DNA of 64,000 nucleotides, taken from NCBI GenBank assembly GCA_946894095.1, contig OX335647.2, positions 13,410,001 through 13,474,000 of the forward strand, in the 5' to 3' direction. Below, in pieces: positions 1 through 12,475 of this stretch. A program made the translations under genes and the position numbers. Each line of letters starts with the position of its first letter. Within the stretch, counting starts at the first letter, position 1. Origin of the DNA: Incurvaria masculella. Its lineage: Eukaryota > Arthropoda > Insecta > Lepidoptera > Incurvariidae. The notes below the pieces were generated by a model. The model made no database searches, was not told the origin of the DNA, and saw nothing but the letters and a program-made list of their open reading frames with translations.

Positions 1-305
1 CCGTCATGGCACGGCTACGTGAGTATGGAAACATGGAAAAAATAAAAATGCCGCTTCGACCAGACGGTTCGGTTGAAAATAACAATGCGATGTTACCAAC
101 CCGGGCGGGTTTAACCCTAGCACCTAGTAGGGGAAGGGACCTATTGTTTTCCATGGATTTCGAACAATGAAACAGCTCGCATTCCTGACGAGATGCATGT
201 ATCCAACTCAGAAACAGAAATAAAGTTGTGCATTTTTATACTGGGCAGAGATCAAACCCCTGGCATGGAAGGCAAGTCCTCTACCCCCTGAGCTACGAGC
301 CGCTC
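1..305 (-). mobile_element. tRNA-headed SINE, cut by window start
   Basis: Read on the minus strand, bases 305 to about 249 look like a degenerate tRNA: an A-box-like TAGCTCAGGGGGTAGAG followed by a B-box-like GGTTTGATC, the split Pol III promoter. The body that follows includes the CCCGCCCGGGTTGGTA-type core shared with the other SINE copies here. The tail lies beyond the window edge. It is not a functional tRNA because the acceptor stem does not close. Confidence 0.75.
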
Positions 306-1029
306 ATCGCAATTTCCTCGATTCCTTTCATTCCTTGTTCGAGTGCAGCGTTACCGGGTTTTGCTTCTTTCGCAACATTTAATCGTGACCTTTAAAGCAA
401 TCATTTTCAATTTGACAACGGAGTTTTCAGGTGATCTGTTAACTGTAAAGCAAAATACTATTAGTTTGTCCCTGACACATTTTAGACACGCACTTTTCAA
501 TATTTTAATGAAGCACAAAATTTCAATATATGTAGTTGATGCTTATAATATGCATTCGTGCATGTAACAATACCTCGACTGGAGGGGTCATCGCAAGGGC
601 ACGATACAATATTGCCCAGCGTGAGTTTATAGTGGTATTAGTAGAATATACGAGAGAGTGCGCCGTGCCATTCATGTTTTATTCGGTAAGACATACCTTT
701 GATACAGTCATTAAGCAGTAGACTTACCTTGCAAGAAGAAGTTAGAAGCTACAACCGGTAAACCTTTCGCAACCATGCATGCACTTATAAAAGTGCCTAA
801 AAACATGAACAACTTTATTTGATGCAAATATCGCAGAAGAGTTAATACGATTATAACACAAAAAGTAAAATTGGCTCAGAAGGCAATACTGAATTCATTC
901 AAGCACATGACGGAATTGCAACCACATGTCTACGGCGAACATCGTACGTAAGATTACGTACCCTTAATTAGTTAGTAGGGCGATTGTTGTACGCACAAAC
1001 CTACTTTTAGAGAGGTCATTGTGCGTAAT
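306..1029. other. unassigned intronic DNA
   Basis: AT-rich sequence with only short ORFs (the longest is 74 codons at 343-567) and no recognisable family. I read it as intron of the minus-strand ssh gene. Confidence 0.4.
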
Positions 1030-1400
1030 AGGGGTGACTATGTTAGTAATCCCATCTCGGCCCAGAAGTCCAGCAGGTTTTTAAAGTTCCCGCAGGCCTC
1101 TGGGAGGGATCCCGGTGATCCTAGGGTCCGTGCTCGTTGATCGACCACACTCCTGCACTCCAACAGTAATGGGCGGTTGTCTCCGTTGACTCCACGCAGC
1201 CACGACATAGAGGGCTATATTTTATCCCCAGTTTATGGAGGTACTTACTGAGTGGGCAGTGTCACGACATTGTTCCCACTATTGTACGTAGGTCAATCAT
1301 TTTCAGATGGAATAGTTTATGTGTGATGCGCTTACTGAGGGAGGGGATTACCTCTCTGGCCTGCCTGCAGTCTACCTGACGTTCTGTGCCCCAAGAGTAA
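1030..1400 (-). mobile_element. LINE ORF2 C-terminal fragment
   Basis: Translated on the minus strand with frameshifts and internal stops, this gives the C-terminal region typical of insect non-LTR retrotransposon ORF2. Recognisable pieces are a CPLSKYLHKLG-like stretch, SPLCRGC, a histidine/cysteine cluster, and an LGSP..LPEACGNL-like tail. It is a dead, truncated fragment. Clade (I/R1/Jockey type) is not resolved. Confidence 0.6.
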
Positions 1401-1711
1401 CTACTGCATTAACTTCATTACTGCTTTTTATTTGTACGTATCTTTTGACGCTGACATGTCTATAATGACGCTTACTATTCTCCCTGATATTTGTCCACAA
1501 AACTCCGTTCAACACGAACGCAAACAAAACTCTGTTATCATTTACTAGCTATCATGCATGGTTCGGCGTGGCAAATGCGCGTGCGCAACGCGTTTTATCG
1601 CACGCAACATCGACGTCAGCGAAACGTGCAGAGCTAACGATCAAATCGCCGCCATCGACAGGCAGACATAATATAACCACTGCGCTAGTTCGGTTATATT
1701 ATATTAAAAAC

Positions 1712-1748
1712 ATCGCATCCGTGATGATGTTTACATCACGGATGCGAT
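1712..1748. repeat. perfect 14-bp hairpin
   Basis: ATCGCATCCGTGAT at 1712-1725 is followed by a 9-nt loop and its exact reverse complement at 1735-1748. The stem is short for a miRNA precursor. It may be the heart of a small foldback repeat. Confidence 0.6.
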
Positions 1749-1828
1749 TTTCTCGCTCTAGAGTACCGGTATTCGGTCTCAGGGTACCCTCCAGCTGGGT
1801 GGGGTTGGCCCGTTAGCAGAAGACAATT

Positions 1829-1955
1829 ACGCTCCCCATACAATCCAAACATAGTCTAGTAATCATTTGACCACCACTGCTCCAATGTACTTGATATTTG
1901 GTACCAATCTACATAATATAAAGCAATCGATACCTGTGTCTGCACGTTTTTGTTG
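1829..1955. repeat. half copy of foldback element U
   Basis: Starts CGCTCCCCATACAA and ends near CTGCACGTTTTTGTT. It matches the left arm of the complete palindromic copy at 33245-33571, and the opposite arm is missing. Confidence 0.6.
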
Positions 1956-2442
1956 GAACTATGTTACTTATCGCGCGTTTTGCGGATGAGAGCTAGACGG
2001 AAAAATGTGTCCGACACGTTTTCTGTCAAAGATACAGCGACACTGACGCGACACTTTTGCTGTCAAAGAGACAAAGCTATAGTCCTCCCGCCAATCTATA
2101 ACTTTTATTTTTTAGGAAAAGTTCAGATTAGCCCATCCTGCGCAATTTGGAAGTTTGGAAGCTCCGCTCGGGTGAATGTGAAAATGAAATAATGACGTCG
2201 TGACAGATTTTGATTAAATTTTCAGGCAATATTCCGATTAGCCCAACGGATGATCCTGTGAAGTTTGGTACCGATCGGATCAACAAAACTTTTTTTTAAA
2301 TTTTGAATTTGAATTTGAATATAATTGTATGGGGATAGTTTACTAGCCGGATTTAACTAACGTCAATATAACAACGATAGGTATCGCATGAAATCAGGTT
2401 TTAGCCGGCATAAAAAAAGGTTGCGGTTGTCGGAATACTTAC

Positions 2443-2475
2443 TCATCTGGGTTTCTATGTAATCTGGCAATTTAC
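2443..2475 (-). CDS. candidate 33-nt micro-exon
   Basis: On the minus strand a pyrimidine-rich tract ending TTTTCTGTTTCAG precedes 33 nt that end at a consensus donor GTAAGTATT. Only one frame is open, giving KLPDYIETQM with two bases before it and one after. It may be an internal exon of ssh, whose upstream exons lie at 38 and 54 kb. However, ssh exon 2 ends with two spare bases, and joining it directly here would read AGG TAA, so at least one exon must lie between them or this belongs to another transcript. I do not recognise the peptide in Slingshot. The call rests on splice signals alone. Confidence 0.3.
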
Positions 2476-4397
2476 CTGAAACAGAAAAGAAAAAATAATT
2501 TTAACATGTTTTATTATACATACACATACATTGATGCCTCATTAATTGGTTGGTGGGCTCATCTTATTTACAAGACCCACTATTGACAACAGTACAGTAT
2601 GTCGCCAGCTGTAATAGAAAGGTCAGACAGGTCCGACAGTCAATATCTTCAATCAGCGTGTATTGACGGTTCTGGGCCTATTAATTGCGTCAACTTGTAT
2701 TATATTTCTAGTTGGTAGTAGAGCTTAATGCAATAAGTCTGCAATATGTCTCACTCGCAGATTGCCGGTAGAAATAATGATGTGAAGATAAAAAAAAACT
2801 CAAGTATTTTCGAACTGCAAATTCTTTCAAACTTTATTCGGGCATAGTTGAGGATAATGACGGAAAAGACTCTGATAGACTAGAAGTCTGATCCTTTGAA
2901 GTAGATAATCTTCCACTGTGAATTGGCATACATTCTTGTGCAAACGGCATCCGTTTGTATACGTTTTCCTTACGAATGCCTACTGTCACGTTTACGGTGA
3001 TGCGCTCCGTACATTAGTGCAACACGAACATTGGAAATGACTTCCTTCCTATTGCCATACTTTTAGAAGTACACGCATTGCACTGTATTTAGCAATGACA
3101 TGTTTGCAGACGAAGAGGTTGTACAAAATACTAATTCAGAAATGGAAACTTCAAATATGCATTTGAATCTTAAATTAATTTGAGGTTATAAAGATGCATC
3201 TACATTGAAGTATTTGCCTCATTGGCGAATTTTGTCCACGTACGCCACGTACGTAGAAGAAGTAACAAATAATATGTTTTCTTGACAAAGAAGGCTTTGC
3301 TTGCCGGCAACTGCAAACGTTTGGTTTGGCTCGCAAAATAGGATACGGACTCGCCCCTCTCCGCTGCGAACCGCAGGATACCGGGAAGTCGTAACAGACG
3401 AGTTTATACGAGCTTCTAATTAGTTTGACCCCATTGTATCGACGACTGCGACGATGCATGGCGGCTCTCGAGACCATTTCCTTATTGTAATGAACGCATA
3501 TATCAAGCCATACAAATTGTGCGCCGGGAACATGTGACAGTTAGGTTGGATATTGTTGCAATGCTGAGATCTGTATTCATAACCACAGCAGGTATATACT
3601 TTATGCGTGCACTCGAGTGCGAATAAATAGAGCCATTGTTATAAAATAAGTTGTGATAATTTAATGTCATAAACATGTCAAAACATTATGTTATTAAATT
3701 GATACAAATAAGTGGTTTCTCATTATGCTTTTTTCTTATTAGCACCTTCGGAGTGGTCTTCTTACTTGCAGTTACTTTGTAAACAATACGGTGCACATAA
3801 ATTGCATAATTTAACTTTCGCAGGCTAATTTGGTTTTAGTTGAGATTTTTCTTTAATAATATTTAATGATAAATTGATCTTGACACGCATCGCAGGCGTT
3901 TCGGTAGGTTTTAAAGAAATAGGACCTGTGTAGTCCCCTCGAAACTAAAAACTCAAATCATCCACTTATTCAATTAATAAAAAAATTACGTTTAAAAAAG
4001 GCGTTTAGTTATAATTATTGTACATTTTTTTATTGTGCAATAACATTACAAAATAATAATCCTTTTTTTTTATTGTACGATTGTAATTAAACAACGTCTA
4101 TGTCTATTGTGTATGTCTAATGATTTCGGAGAGAGCTGTGAGCTGTGATAAATTGATGGACAGGTAGACCAACAGCGGAATTAAAAGATTAGTGTTCCTT
4201 TGAACCCTAAAATTTCAGGACCGTTCTGCAAGGAACTCGATTTAGCAAATCTAAGAATGTTACTTACCTATTTAGATTACTCTTGATATCCTCTTCATAT
4301 TTTTTTTTAAGTATTTCCACCTCACTGGTGGATTTGCCTTTTTGACAATCACGCGTGTTTGTTGCGGGAAGCACATGTGATGTTTTCAAGTAGTTTT
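2476..4397. other. unassigned intronic DNA
   Basis: No gene or repeat copy that I can support. A 100-codon minus-strand ORF at 3175-3477 has no recognisable domain and no splice-site support. Confidence 0.4.
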
Positions 4398-4676
4398 TAG
4401 GGTTCCGTACCCAAAGGGTGAAAACGGAACCCTATTACTAAGCCTCCGCTGTTTGTCCGTCCGTCTGTCCGTCTGTCACAGGGCTGTATCTCATGAACCG
4501 TAATAGGTAGGCAGCTGGAATTTTCACAGAGTATGTATTTATTTTGACGCTATAACAAAAAAATTATAAACATTAATAATGGGTGGCCCCATACAAAAAA
4601 CGTGATTTTTTGTTTTAAATCTTGTACGATGGTACGGAACCCTTCTTCCGACTCGCACTTCGGCCAAGTTTTTTTT
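4398..4676 (+). mobile_element. interspersed repeat B (GGGTTCCGTACCC family)
   Basis: Begins AGGGTTCCGTACCCAAAGG, contains GTCCGTCCGTCTGTC, and ends near GTACGGAACCC...CGGCCAAG. Further copies or parts are at 32716, 32871, 58092 and 63872, the last two inverted. Both ends carry a GGTTCCGTAC/GTACGGAACC inverted motif, suggesting a non-autonomous DNA element. I associate this repeat with moth genomes generally. Class not proven. Confidence 0.7.
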
Positions 4677-4696
4677 AAACACATTTGGCAAATAGA

Positions 4697-4840
4697 TTCT
4701 GTTTCTCTCTCTTAAAAAATGAGACACGTTCATTTTAAAAGTCACAGGAAACGTCACCCTACATACATACCCTACAGTACATAAAAAAATCAATAACAAA
4801 ACGGTAAACAAAAATTCATAAGATACAATGATGAGTAACG
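4697..4840 (-). repeat. repeat W, beside repeat B
   Basis: The reverse complement matches 32752-32868 (shared CTACAGTACATAAAA and GTTTACCGTTTTGTTATTG-type segments). In both places it lies immediately next to a repeat B copy, so the two may be parts of one longer element. Confidence 0.5.
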
Positions 4841-5697
4841 TATAGTATGTAAGTAGGGCAAACATGCTAGCACGCTAGTGTTAAATAACGCAGCCTTGGC
4901 TCTCTTTGTTTAATAGCGCGATCGAATTGGACACGATTGATATTAAAATCTGTTGTAAATTGACACAGTGGATGAAAAGCTTACCGGTCACGATTTTCGT
5001 GTCAAATTCAACTTAATCTAAATAAATTCTTAAGCACCAGCATAACATTAGAATAGCGCTCACATTAATGCTAATAAGGCTATTGCGCGCATGTCAGATG
5101 ATCTTCATAACAGAAAGACATTTCGTCAGTTTAGTCATCAACTAGATAAATTGTATTACGACGGCAAAAAACTACTCACTGAAGTCACCCCCTGAATAGA
5201 GATGAGCCTTTCCGATGAACTAAGTTAATGAAGAGGTTCCCGAATGAAGTTAAAAGGCCTGTAGAAAAACAGTGATGAGACATTGCAAGAAACTATACTG
5301 AAAGAGTTATGTGCATTGCGTTGGATATTCAACCATCGCATCGTACAAGCAGGTTAGAGATGCGGAGAAGTCGTTAAATAAAAACCCAGATTGATAAAAC
5401 GCCTTGCCCTCGACTGACCACCCTCTGCACCTCCTCTGCAGGACACACGGTGACTACCTCATCACCTTTTGTGACTTCGCATCATCCAGAGCTCTACCTG
5501 ACCTTTCATTATTTAGAAACTTCTGCGTATTTTTCGGTGCATTCACAAATAAACACTGTATGGAGATATTTGTATAAAGTTCTTAAACACAATAAATACT
5601 GCGGCCAGTTTTAAAATATTTTGAACAAAAGATTATTTTGTTGGGCTTTCTGAATGATTAAACATTTGAATTTAACAAATAAATTCAAAACAAAAGA

Positions 5698-6017
5698 TTT
5701 GCGTTTACGGCAAACCGATCGACTGGCGTTTTCTCCAAACTCCATAGAAGTTTTTACAAGATATTCTGTGGTTTTACTTCTTCAAGCTGTCAAAGTCAAA
5801 CGCGGACTTCCGATTTGTATGAAAACGCGGAGTGGACGTAAACGGCAACGTCGACGTATTTACGGCAACGTTGAGTAAGCCGTCAAATCAAGCTCGGACT
5901 CGCAAATGTTAGTTCGCTTAACGCCCGCTGCGCGCGCTCTTCAATTTCTCCATACATTTGAAAACGCCAGTCGATCGGTTTGCCGTAACGCCAATTTAGG
6001 TGACAACTTAGACTACC
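5698..6017 (+). mobile_element. MITE D, copy 1
   Basis: A roughly 340-bp family with long terminal inverted repeats: ACCGATCGACTGGCGTTTTC near the left end and its complement near the right end. This copy lacks the outermost left arm. Its right end reads ...GACAACTTAGACTACCGG. Small ORFs inside it recur in copy 2 because the DNA is repeated, not because they are genes. Confidence 0.75.
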
Positions 6018-6174
6018 GGCTTGGACCTAAATCCCGTGCTCCAAAGAAAAATGCAATGAATTTTCCTGCTAACATTGCGACTGAAGAGCAAATTTTTTTG
6101 CATCTTAGCAGGACCTGGGACAATATCCCGCTGCATTACTTTGATAACTCGATTCAAGGCATGAAAAACCGTTG

Positions 6175-6725
6175 TTAAGGCGGCCCAACCCGGCGGCCCT
6201 AACTCATTCGAGGGCACGGTACAAAACCGTGCTGTTGCGCTCTGGGACCTTTCTCTATTTCAAAGAATAAGACAGGCTCCGTGATGAGGAAGATGCAACA
6301 TGTCCACAAAAAAGACAATGTGCATAGTGTATGATTTGGCAAGATTTACGAAAATTTTAATTTAAAAACGACTTATAGCTAAAAGTAAACCACGACCGCT
6401 GTAGTAAATAATCGAACAAAAACCAAATAGATTATAAATCTTGATTAAATAAGCTATGTCTGATGACTAATCTTTTTAAGATGTTCTTACTTTATCATTG
6501 CGTAATCCACCTCCAAAGTTATTGTATAAAACGCGCGAAAAATGCGAACTTTCGGACCTTATAACTTAGAAACCAAACACAATTTTACAATGCCAATGGT
6601 CATCAGACATCTAGTTCGATCAAATAAAGCTGTTTTGAGCAAAATTTTCGATCTCTGACAAGAAATATGGGCGTGATCTTCTTTCCCCTTTTGTATGGGG
6701 AGATGAGCGGGATGGGCCACCTTAA
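6175..6725 (+). mobile_element. MITE C, complete copy
   Basis: Bounded by TTAA on both sides (6175-6178 and 6722-6725), with imperfect terminal inverted repeats TTAAGGCGGCCCAACCCG / CGGGATGGGCCACCTTAA. It is 551 bp with no long ORF. TTAA target duplication is characteristic of piggyBac-type transposons, so a non-autonomous piggyBac-like element is the leading reading. I have no transposase to confirm it. Other copies are near 49.1-49.9, 54.5, 62.8 and 63.6 kb. Confidence 0.75.
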
Positions 6726-7615
6726 CGTTATTTTATAGTTATAGTTTTACTGACTACAGATTGTTCGCATAATTGCAACGAAAACGAATAATTTCGCTTC
6801 ATTTTTAGCTTTTCCTTGAAATACACATTCACCTCAATTTTTTATTTTAGGTGACTGAAAAACGCCCCCGTATATTTGTTTGTTTAAGTTTTTGTTTTAA
6901 ATCTTGCGACACCTTTTTTGTCTCTGTTTTCTCGACAGGAGTTGTCGAGCGCTTGCAGAAGCTCCGCTGAATCTTCTATGCCACTGGCGATAAATGACTG
7001 CGATTGCGCAGCACCTGCGAGCGCGAAGATGTTATGTGCATTCATAATTAGCAGCCGCTACATTCCTGCGCAGTCGTCCCGCACTTGTCATGTCGCATCT
7101 ATGAGCTACGAGTATATGGCTAGCTATGAAATGCATAATGCCATGCGATACTAGAACACTACACATATACTATGTATTGCGGACAGAAAAGTCATCGCGG
7201 CATTATTTTTATACGCCCTGTCACCATAATATGTGACATATAAATAAGAGGCGTATAATAAACTATTTGATGAAAATAAAGTAGCCATACCTCATTGACC
7301 CGTTACTTGACTCATCCAAATTGTAAATTATGCCAATTATGCCGTTTCACAAAATCTTCCACGGTAATATCAAATCTCACATTACGCCTATGCAGTTTGG
7401 ACCCTAAATTGATCGAGTATTCCGACCCACAGAACGTTTCAGATAAAGTAAATCGACGTTGAGGCCCTAATTCCATATTTATAAATGTTAATTATAGTCA
7501 TAGTTAATAATTTTCAGAATTTCAGTTTAGTTGGTTTTGTTGTAATTAGAAATTAAAAGTTTTAGATGAAGCAAATAAAATATTACACAACAATCAATAA
7601 ACCTGATATGCGCGT
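6726..7615. other. unassigned intronic DNA
   Basis: Nothing recognisable. The 78-codon ORF at 6918-7154 has no domain. Confidence 0.4.
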
Positions 7616-7805
7616 GCTTAGAGGTTCGGATTCCACGTAAAACTGTAGGTTCCCCTTTCTTGCTAATGTACTTGGTTGTAGGGTTAAACCCGCCCGAGTT
7701 GTTACCATCGAATTGGATGACAATGTGTTCGAAGGGGCAATGAAAAATTGTCCATCTTTTCCACCCGTTTTTTTTTATTTAGCCGTGCTCTTAAAGGGAC
7801 CTTAT
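7616..7805 (+). mobile_element. SINE body fragment
   Basis: Starts GAGGTTCGGATTCCACGTA and contains GTAGGTTCCCC, AACCCGCCCGAGTTGTTACC and GGCAATGAAAAATTGTCC. This is the body shared by the 5S- and tRNA-headed SINEs, with the head lost. Confidence 0.7.
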
Positions 7806-10291
7806 TGTATCCATGTTAAGTTACTTGAAAAAATAAGTTGCGACAGCATTTTGAATTCGGAAAACTACAAAACTAATATATTGTAAAGTATACATCTAGA
7901 TATCGCGCTTTACAGCCCTCGTCGCAGAAAATATTTCAAAGCTCTTGCTTGGCATTTCCACAGCTCCAGAGCATACGCAATTTTACGGCAGACAGCCGAG
8001 GCATAGGTGATGTTCGTGCAGCCGCCTGAGTCGCCGCGGCCGCCGCCGCTCCGCACTCCTCGCCTCAAGTTCAAGCCTCACGCTGCAACCATTACGTAAT
8101 GCCGTAACAACTCTGACCTTACGCGTGTGATTGGAACACTCTGTGCACATTCGTAGCGAGAGATAATGGACCGCACCAAATCACGATTGCGGCAAAGTGG
8201 TCGAAATCGTTCACGCGCACGGTCCAAGCGAGCGGCCGGGTCGAAGGCCAATGTGCTGTTGGAAACGCGCTTTTCTACTATGTCATCTATGCCATCATCG
8301 TTTCATTTAGATTTTCCAAGAAACTAAGAATGTACTTAAGCGTCGCCACCGTGCTGTTTTTTGTTGGGGCTTTACCATAATCGCCAGATGGTTTTTTTAC
8401 AGCGGTTTCTTTTTTTATAGAACGTGCGGCAAATGGGTTTAGGTCTGGAACAGCGATGACGATCATTCGCTTTCGGAAATGTGCGAGGACAAGGAATGCC
8501 TTGCCGACTTGACAGGAGCCTTTTCAAGCTTCTCTTCTCATGTAATATTCAGGAACTATAGAGGTAGAGAGTTCATTCGAGAGTTTAGCAGGACCAAAAT
8601 TAACGATCGGCCTGTTCGGATCGTACGCATGGAGGCAGATGGTGAAACGATGCAGTCCCTACCCGGCATGATCAGATGCGGAATCACGCTGAACAGATCC
8701 TCAGAGTACTCGCCGTGCACAACAGCACAGCATCGATAGAACAATGAGATTGGTGGGACAGTAGTTTGCAGTGGTGGCGGAGTGCACAATGCAAGTGAAA
8801 CTGGGCAGCGAGTCGGCACCGTCACGCAGCTTGCACTCGCCACGCCGCCTCCGCCTTCGCCGGACCATGCGAGATGTCATACGGCGGCACAATGACAAAC
8901 GTACGCTTTTTAACGTGGATAATGAGCGCGTCGACATGAGCCCGCTTCGGCTGCGGCGATACGCGACTACCGGCCGGTGGCCACGACCAACCGGATCACG
9001 CCAAACGCCGCCAATCGGAACAGCTCAACCGAAATCGCCCTGCGCTGTCTCCAATGAATCGATAAATCGACTTTCTAGTAGCAATTACAAAAATCGCCAT
9101 AAGATTTTTACCAACACTCAAAGTGCATAATGAGCAGACCGAACGCGGATTTAATGGGACACGCCGAATTGGAAAAGGAAAAGGCGATCATTGTGAATGT
9201 CCAATGAAGCGGACGACTTGCGCAACGTTTGTGTTTCATTTAAGGCTGCACCTAATTCGACCGTTCTGTGGCACTTTCACTCGGCCATTAAAATACACAC
9301 TACACGACAAAAGGAATTCTGTAAAAATATGCAAAGTTCTTGATACAAAAAGTAGTGACATAAGCACGTCGCTCGCCCAGTAACTGAATGTTTTTTCCTT
9401 GATAGTGCCTAAATATTTTGTGCATATATTTCGTAGAGCAGTTCTTTTTTTTCATTGATTGGGCGTTTTTCCCGGGTCAATTAACTCATTGGACGTATCT
9501 TTAATAAAAAAAGCCCTTAATGTGCCCAAAGCTTTATATTTTGCGTGTTAGGCATGGACGGTTCGACTTAGGACGCTAAATAAGAAATGTGTTAGTGCAC
9601 ATAAGTATGAAAACATTCGTTATTGAACCCAAAGACGCGCAGGTGACCGCAATGAGGCCACCGAATGGGCGCTGTGACACAGAAAGCCAACACCGCTCTT
9701 GGCAGCCGTGTGCACCCACACCAGACGTCACCTCCGCTGCAGACAACGACGAACCAATCAATTTGCTTGATTCGATTAATACTGACAGCCCGACGAAAGC
9801 TACGAGTCTTCAAAGATGTAGACTTAGTTACGATAACGACGAATTAATACGGTTGAGAGGACGGATAGACGTTGGGCATGAGATTCGATCACCAAGTCAG
9901 TTTTGGGATTATTAGTTATATTCAGTAAAGATGATGAAAATATGCATAGTATAATGAACGGGGCCTATATGACCGATGATAAAAACCGAAATAAACGAAT
10001 AGACTTTCTTGCCGACCCGAATGCGATTCTCTGAAAGCGCGGAGGTCGTTGATCAGTGTCAGCGTATCGACAAATATGGTGATGCGCGGGCGCAACCTTC
10101 GCTTCGCCGTACGCGCCACCGCTGGCGAGACAGTAGTCCGATGCCGTAGACGTTGTGTCGCCTCGGTATTCTTAGTCGAATACGCATTTATCGACAAAAT
10201 AAAATTCACGTTAACCCCAATTTCATCGAGTCGTTATTCCAAATCAAGTCCTCTTTGGTAGAAATAAACAGTCGTAAGTAACTGAAACTGA
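7806..10291. other. unassigned intronic DNA with CpG-rich patches
   Basis: Contains a CpG-rich patch around 8025-8070 and several overlapping 60-119-codon ORFs on both strands (8479-9383, 9576-10261). None shows a recognisable domain, and the overlap on both strands argues for GC composition, not coding. Confidence 0.4.
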
Positions 10292-10459
10292 GGCTGAGAT
10301 ATGTAGTCGTAACAGAAACTAAGACTAACGAAAAGTAGTACTTTGTGACGTCAATTTGCATTACTTTGAGATTTCGTCCATACAATATGTGTCAAAGTGA
10401 CGTCACAAAGTACTACTTTTCGTTAGTCTTAGTTTCTGTTTCGACTATTTATCTCAGCC
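10292..10459. mobile_element. hairpin MITE E, copy 1
   Basis: A near-perfect palindrome: GGCTGAGAT...GTCGTAACAGAAACTAAG on the left and its complement ending ATCTCAGCC on the right, with inverted repeats of about 60 bp. The arms carry TGACGTCA at 10346-10353 and 10398-10405. A degraded partial copy follows at 10460-10550. Confidence 0.8.
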
Positions 10460-10550
10460 CGAAACTAACGAAAACTAGTACTTTCTTAGAACACTTTGAC
10501 ACGTTTTCTATAGATGAAATGTCACTTTTAACACTATGTAGTTAGTACGA

Positions 10551-12149
10551 CTTTTCTTACGAGGTCTTAGTTCTAGTAACTCCCATTCGTATCTTACTGT
10601 GATGACAAAAAAAATGCTGGCTTTTTAGAATTCGAATAAATGCCACTATTTATCAATTTGTCGATTTATCAAATCGAATAATTTTAGAGGACCAACATTA
10701 ATAAAAAGTTTATTTTATTGCATGACGTATTAATGCTAATGAGCTGAATCTTAAAATTAACTCGTTTGTACACTTTTTTACCTCTCCGCCAGTAGACAGC
10801 TATGAGCTAAAAAACATCGATAGTTTATAATGTAAGAAATACATTCAACGCTGGAGACTACTATTTTTAAGACATTTAAATAATCATTGACATGTTTTTT
10901 TTAATAGATACACATATACATACACAGTGAAATTAAACCTTCTAACAAGAACCTTAAAAAATATTGACATGGCTGGCAACCGCGTCGCAGAATATAAAAC
11001 TTTTTTATCTTCCTCTACAGGCATACGTTTTTTCATACATGCTCTACGTTCACGGGTGCCAAACTTGGCAAAGTATTGCATTGATCCGGTCGTGGGACGT
11101 TCAGGATGTTGGTAATAAATGGAATTTCGTTGTAGTATTTTGGTAACTTAATTTGCATTGACTGTGCTAATATCGTGAACCTCGCATGTCCTGTCGTCGT
11201 AGACGAAGAACTAAAAGTAAATAATTTATTGTAATTGCGGCAGCAATCCATATGGAGCATAGGATACATATGTACATATGTATGTTACTAGGTGGTAGGT
11301 TTGTCCGTGTATAGTATAAATTCTATATAGTCGTGGAGTGTAAGTTATAGCATGGCACCTAGTTCACATGTGGTGTGTTTTAGCCGTGCATGTCTAGTTG
11401 AATGAAAAACATTTCTAGGGATTTTCTAACGAACTAAAATTAATAGTCGGATTCACTATATTCAAGAAATCCAATAGGGCGGTATGAAGTCAGCAGGATA
11501 TGCAAAATCGTGAGTTTTAATACGAGGACCGTCGAAACTATCAAAGCCAATGATATAAAAGTCCAACAACCGGTGCGTAGTCGCCCCGATGTAGAATGCG
11601 AGGAACAGAGAACAAACAGTAAACTTTCCTATACTATACATACGATCTGATAAATCTAGAATAAAAGGAAGAGAAGGCGACTACAAAGGAAAAATCTACT
11701 GAAATAGCTTGTCCATAACAGCTTGTATGGACGTGAAACAAAAGCTAACGTCTGGTGATGCAAGAGCAGGTCGTCTGCGTGCCGTCGGCGTCTTCGAGGG
11801 GTCAATGTGTATTTTTATCCATCCGATAGTCAACGCCAAACTGAAGAAAATGTATTTAAAAATCTTACAAAACGGATCGTCCGAGAGACTTTTACAGATT
11901 TGACAGGAAGGACAAAAAGAGAAAGTAATATTTGGGCATAGGAATAGAGAGCCCATTGAAATATAATAGAAAATACACACTAAATAAAATGACGGATGAG
12001 ACCGACAGTGTTTCATACAAAATGTACTGATGTTTCTTATTTTACTTAAATACATCTCTAAATCGCCACGTTGCTCCAAAAAGGTGATCTGAGGTTATTA
12101 TTCAATTGAAGTTATAATTTATAGTTAGGTACAAGTTATAGTTATAATT
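10551..12149. other. unassigned DNA with a decayed SINE body
   Basis: Around 11285-11400, GTTACTAGGTGGTAGGTTTG and GGCATGGCACCTAGTTC resemble the SINE body and tail, heavily diverged. The rest shows nothing recognisable. Confidence 0.35.
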
Positions 12150-12154
12150 TCGTC

Positions 12155-12475
12155 AGCCTCAGTGGCCCAGCGGCGCGACACTTCGGCGATCGCTCTCCGA
12201 AGTTAAGCAACGCTGGGCCGGTCTGGTCTTGGATGGGTGACCATTCGACCGTTGAGGCTGGCCGTGGTTCGGATTCCACGTTAAGCTGTAGGTCCCCTTC
12301 CTTACTTATTAGGTGGTAGGGTTTATCCCGCCCGGGTTGGTACCATCGCATTGGGTGAACGATGGTCGAAGCGGCAATGAAAATTGTCCGTGTTTTCCAT
12401 CCAGTGGTGGTACGGGCTGATACCATGACAGAACTTGTGGTATTAGCCATCCATGTCCAGTGACATAAAAAAAAA
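12155..12475 (+). mobile_element. 5S rRNA-headed SINE
   Basis: The head at about 12185-12243 includes CCGAAGTTAAGCAACG and TTGGATGGGTGACC. These are the internal A- and C-box promoter segments of eukaryotic 5S rRNA, which places it with SINE3-type elements. The body is GGATTCCACGTTAAGCTGTA ... CCGCCCGGGTTGGTACC ... GTGTTTTCCATCC, and the tail ends GGTATTAGCCATCCATGTCC. This is the most complete 5S-headed copy here. It is not a 5S gene because the 5S similarity stops after the C box. Confidence 0.8.

Noticed and set aside
12185..12243. 5S rRNA gene
   Set aside because: Similarity covers only the internal promoter part and runs into a SINE body; the 5S 3' end is absent.
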